From JANQRX01 sp963663975 (lineage in GTDB: Bacteria > Pseudomonadota > Alphaproteobacteria > Rhizobiales > Kaistiaceae): a stretch of 64,000 bases of DNA. Positions 63,464 through 64,000 of the stretch are shown here, one piece after another; position 1 is the first letter of the stretch, and the number at the start of each line of letters is the position of its first letter. Both the position numbers and the translations under genes were made by a program. Under the pieces are notes generated by a model. That model searched no databases and was not told the origin of the DNA. It saw only the letters and a program-made list of their open reading frames with translations. The DNA is taken from the NCBI GenBank assembly GCA_963663975.2, contig CAXXRA010000015.1:372001-436000 (forward strand). Reading direction: 5' to 3'.

Positions 63464-64000
63464 CTTCGGCGAGAAACTTCTACCTACTGAAGTGGCGGCC
63501 TACGCGCTTTAGTATGCGCGCTTTGGGCGAACGTACCCTTGCATGGATACGACGAAGAGGGGCGTGCCAGAACTATCATTCGAAAGACGCTGTGGCGGGC
63601 CAGTTTCAGCGATCGCTATCTGAAGACTGCTGCCACGCGGGCATATGCCGACTACATGCGCATCTCCTCTCAGATCGCGAATCGACCCGATAAACCTCCA
63701 GAACTATTTGACGACCAAATCAATCCGATCCCCGCCACAGAAGAGTTAGTACGAGCGGGGTGGCCCGGCAGAAAAGACCGTCTGGCTCGGGCGATAGTTG
63801 CAGTCTCACTGCAGCGACGTGGCAGGGACTTTGCTGACGGAGCGCCCGCAAATCTCGAAAATGTTCGCAAGCGGGAGTACCACCATCTCTTTCCGATCAG
63901 TGTTCTCGCAGTAGATCGTGACGACCCGTATGCCAATCGCGCAATGAATTGCGCTCTAATAACCTGGCGCACAAATCGGAAAATAGCTGCCCGAACGCCG
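63464..64000 (+). pseudogene. GmrSD-type restriction enzyme, DUF1524 (HNH) part, runs off the window
   Basis: After the IS3 the gene continues as FGEKLLPTEVAAYAL, meets a TAG near 63512 because one T is missing, and resumes in the next frame: LWANVPLHGYDEEGRARTII, LWRASFSDRYLKTAATRAYA, and the DUF1524 HNH motif KREYHHLFPISVLAVD with NRAMNCALITWRTNRKI. The end is beyond base 64000. Together with 61263-62211 it is one disrupted gene. Confidence 0.82.

Overview
The window is a GC-rich stretch of an alphaproteobacterial genome, probably a marine or soil member of the Rhizobiales/Rhodospirillales type. The evidence is RepB/ParB-type proteins, TRAP and DMT transporters, a SoxG fragment, an alphaproteobacterial-style initiator tRNA tail, and IS481, IS21, IS5, IS1182, IS1380 and IS3 elements. 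It is an accessory, heavily rearranged region: nine IS elements or large IS remnants, many single-base frameshifts, and at least six local duplications.

Bases 1-12700 hold a conflict/defence-like island. It has a caspase-like protease (5' end outside, frameshifted), an M4-like HExxH metallopeptidase, a DMT exporter, decayed pieces of a sugar ABC permease and a murQ gene, a small TIR protein, and a TIR-nSTAND-WD40 protein whose 14 nearly identical WD40 repeats predict two seven-bladed propellers. A four-helix 2TM-2TM (SLATT-like) membrane effector follows, split by an IS21 element with a clear 7-bp target duplication.

Bases 12978-17021 are an amino-sugar recycling locus: murQ, divergent from a GntR regulator, a SIS-domain protein (frameshifted) and nagA. 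An IS481 remnant, two small proteins, a TetR regulator and a UMF1-type MFS transporter follow. Bases 21200-26300 are IS5, IS1380 and IS481 elements around broken Sel1-like genes and an XRE regulator.

Bases 26400-37700 look like a decayed prophage or integrative element. They contain a large serine recombinase translationally coupled to two ParB-like proteins, endonuclease I with a 330-bp tandem duplication, a secreted Cys-rich peptide, a terminase small-subunit remnant, a Sel1 protein, a GC-rich repeat family, an RHH protein, and remnants of HsdR and of a conjugation ATPase.

Bases 38060-48480 are a coherent catabolic cluster: IclR regulator, 2-hydroxyacid dehydrogenase, DgoD-like sugar-acid dehydratase, RidA, aldo/keto reductase, amidohydrolase, TRAP transporter (DctP, DctQ, DctM) and a class III aminotransferase. 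It probably imports and degrades an organic or sugar acid whose identity cannot be read from the sequence. GGAAT/ATTCC palindromes at both ends are candidate IclR operators.

Bases 48600-64000 mix IS elements (IS21, IS1182, IS5, IS3) with single genes: GMC oxidoreductase, soxG fragment, ParB-like protein, UPF0173 hydrolase, a YodC-like gene split by IS5, MAPEG and VOC proteins, and rpsU. The 3' half of an initiator tRNA looks like an attachment-site scar. After it come an AT-rich gene and a GmrSD-type (DUF262/DUF1524) restriction gene broken by frameshifts and an IS3 element. All identifications come from reading motifs; no database search was run.
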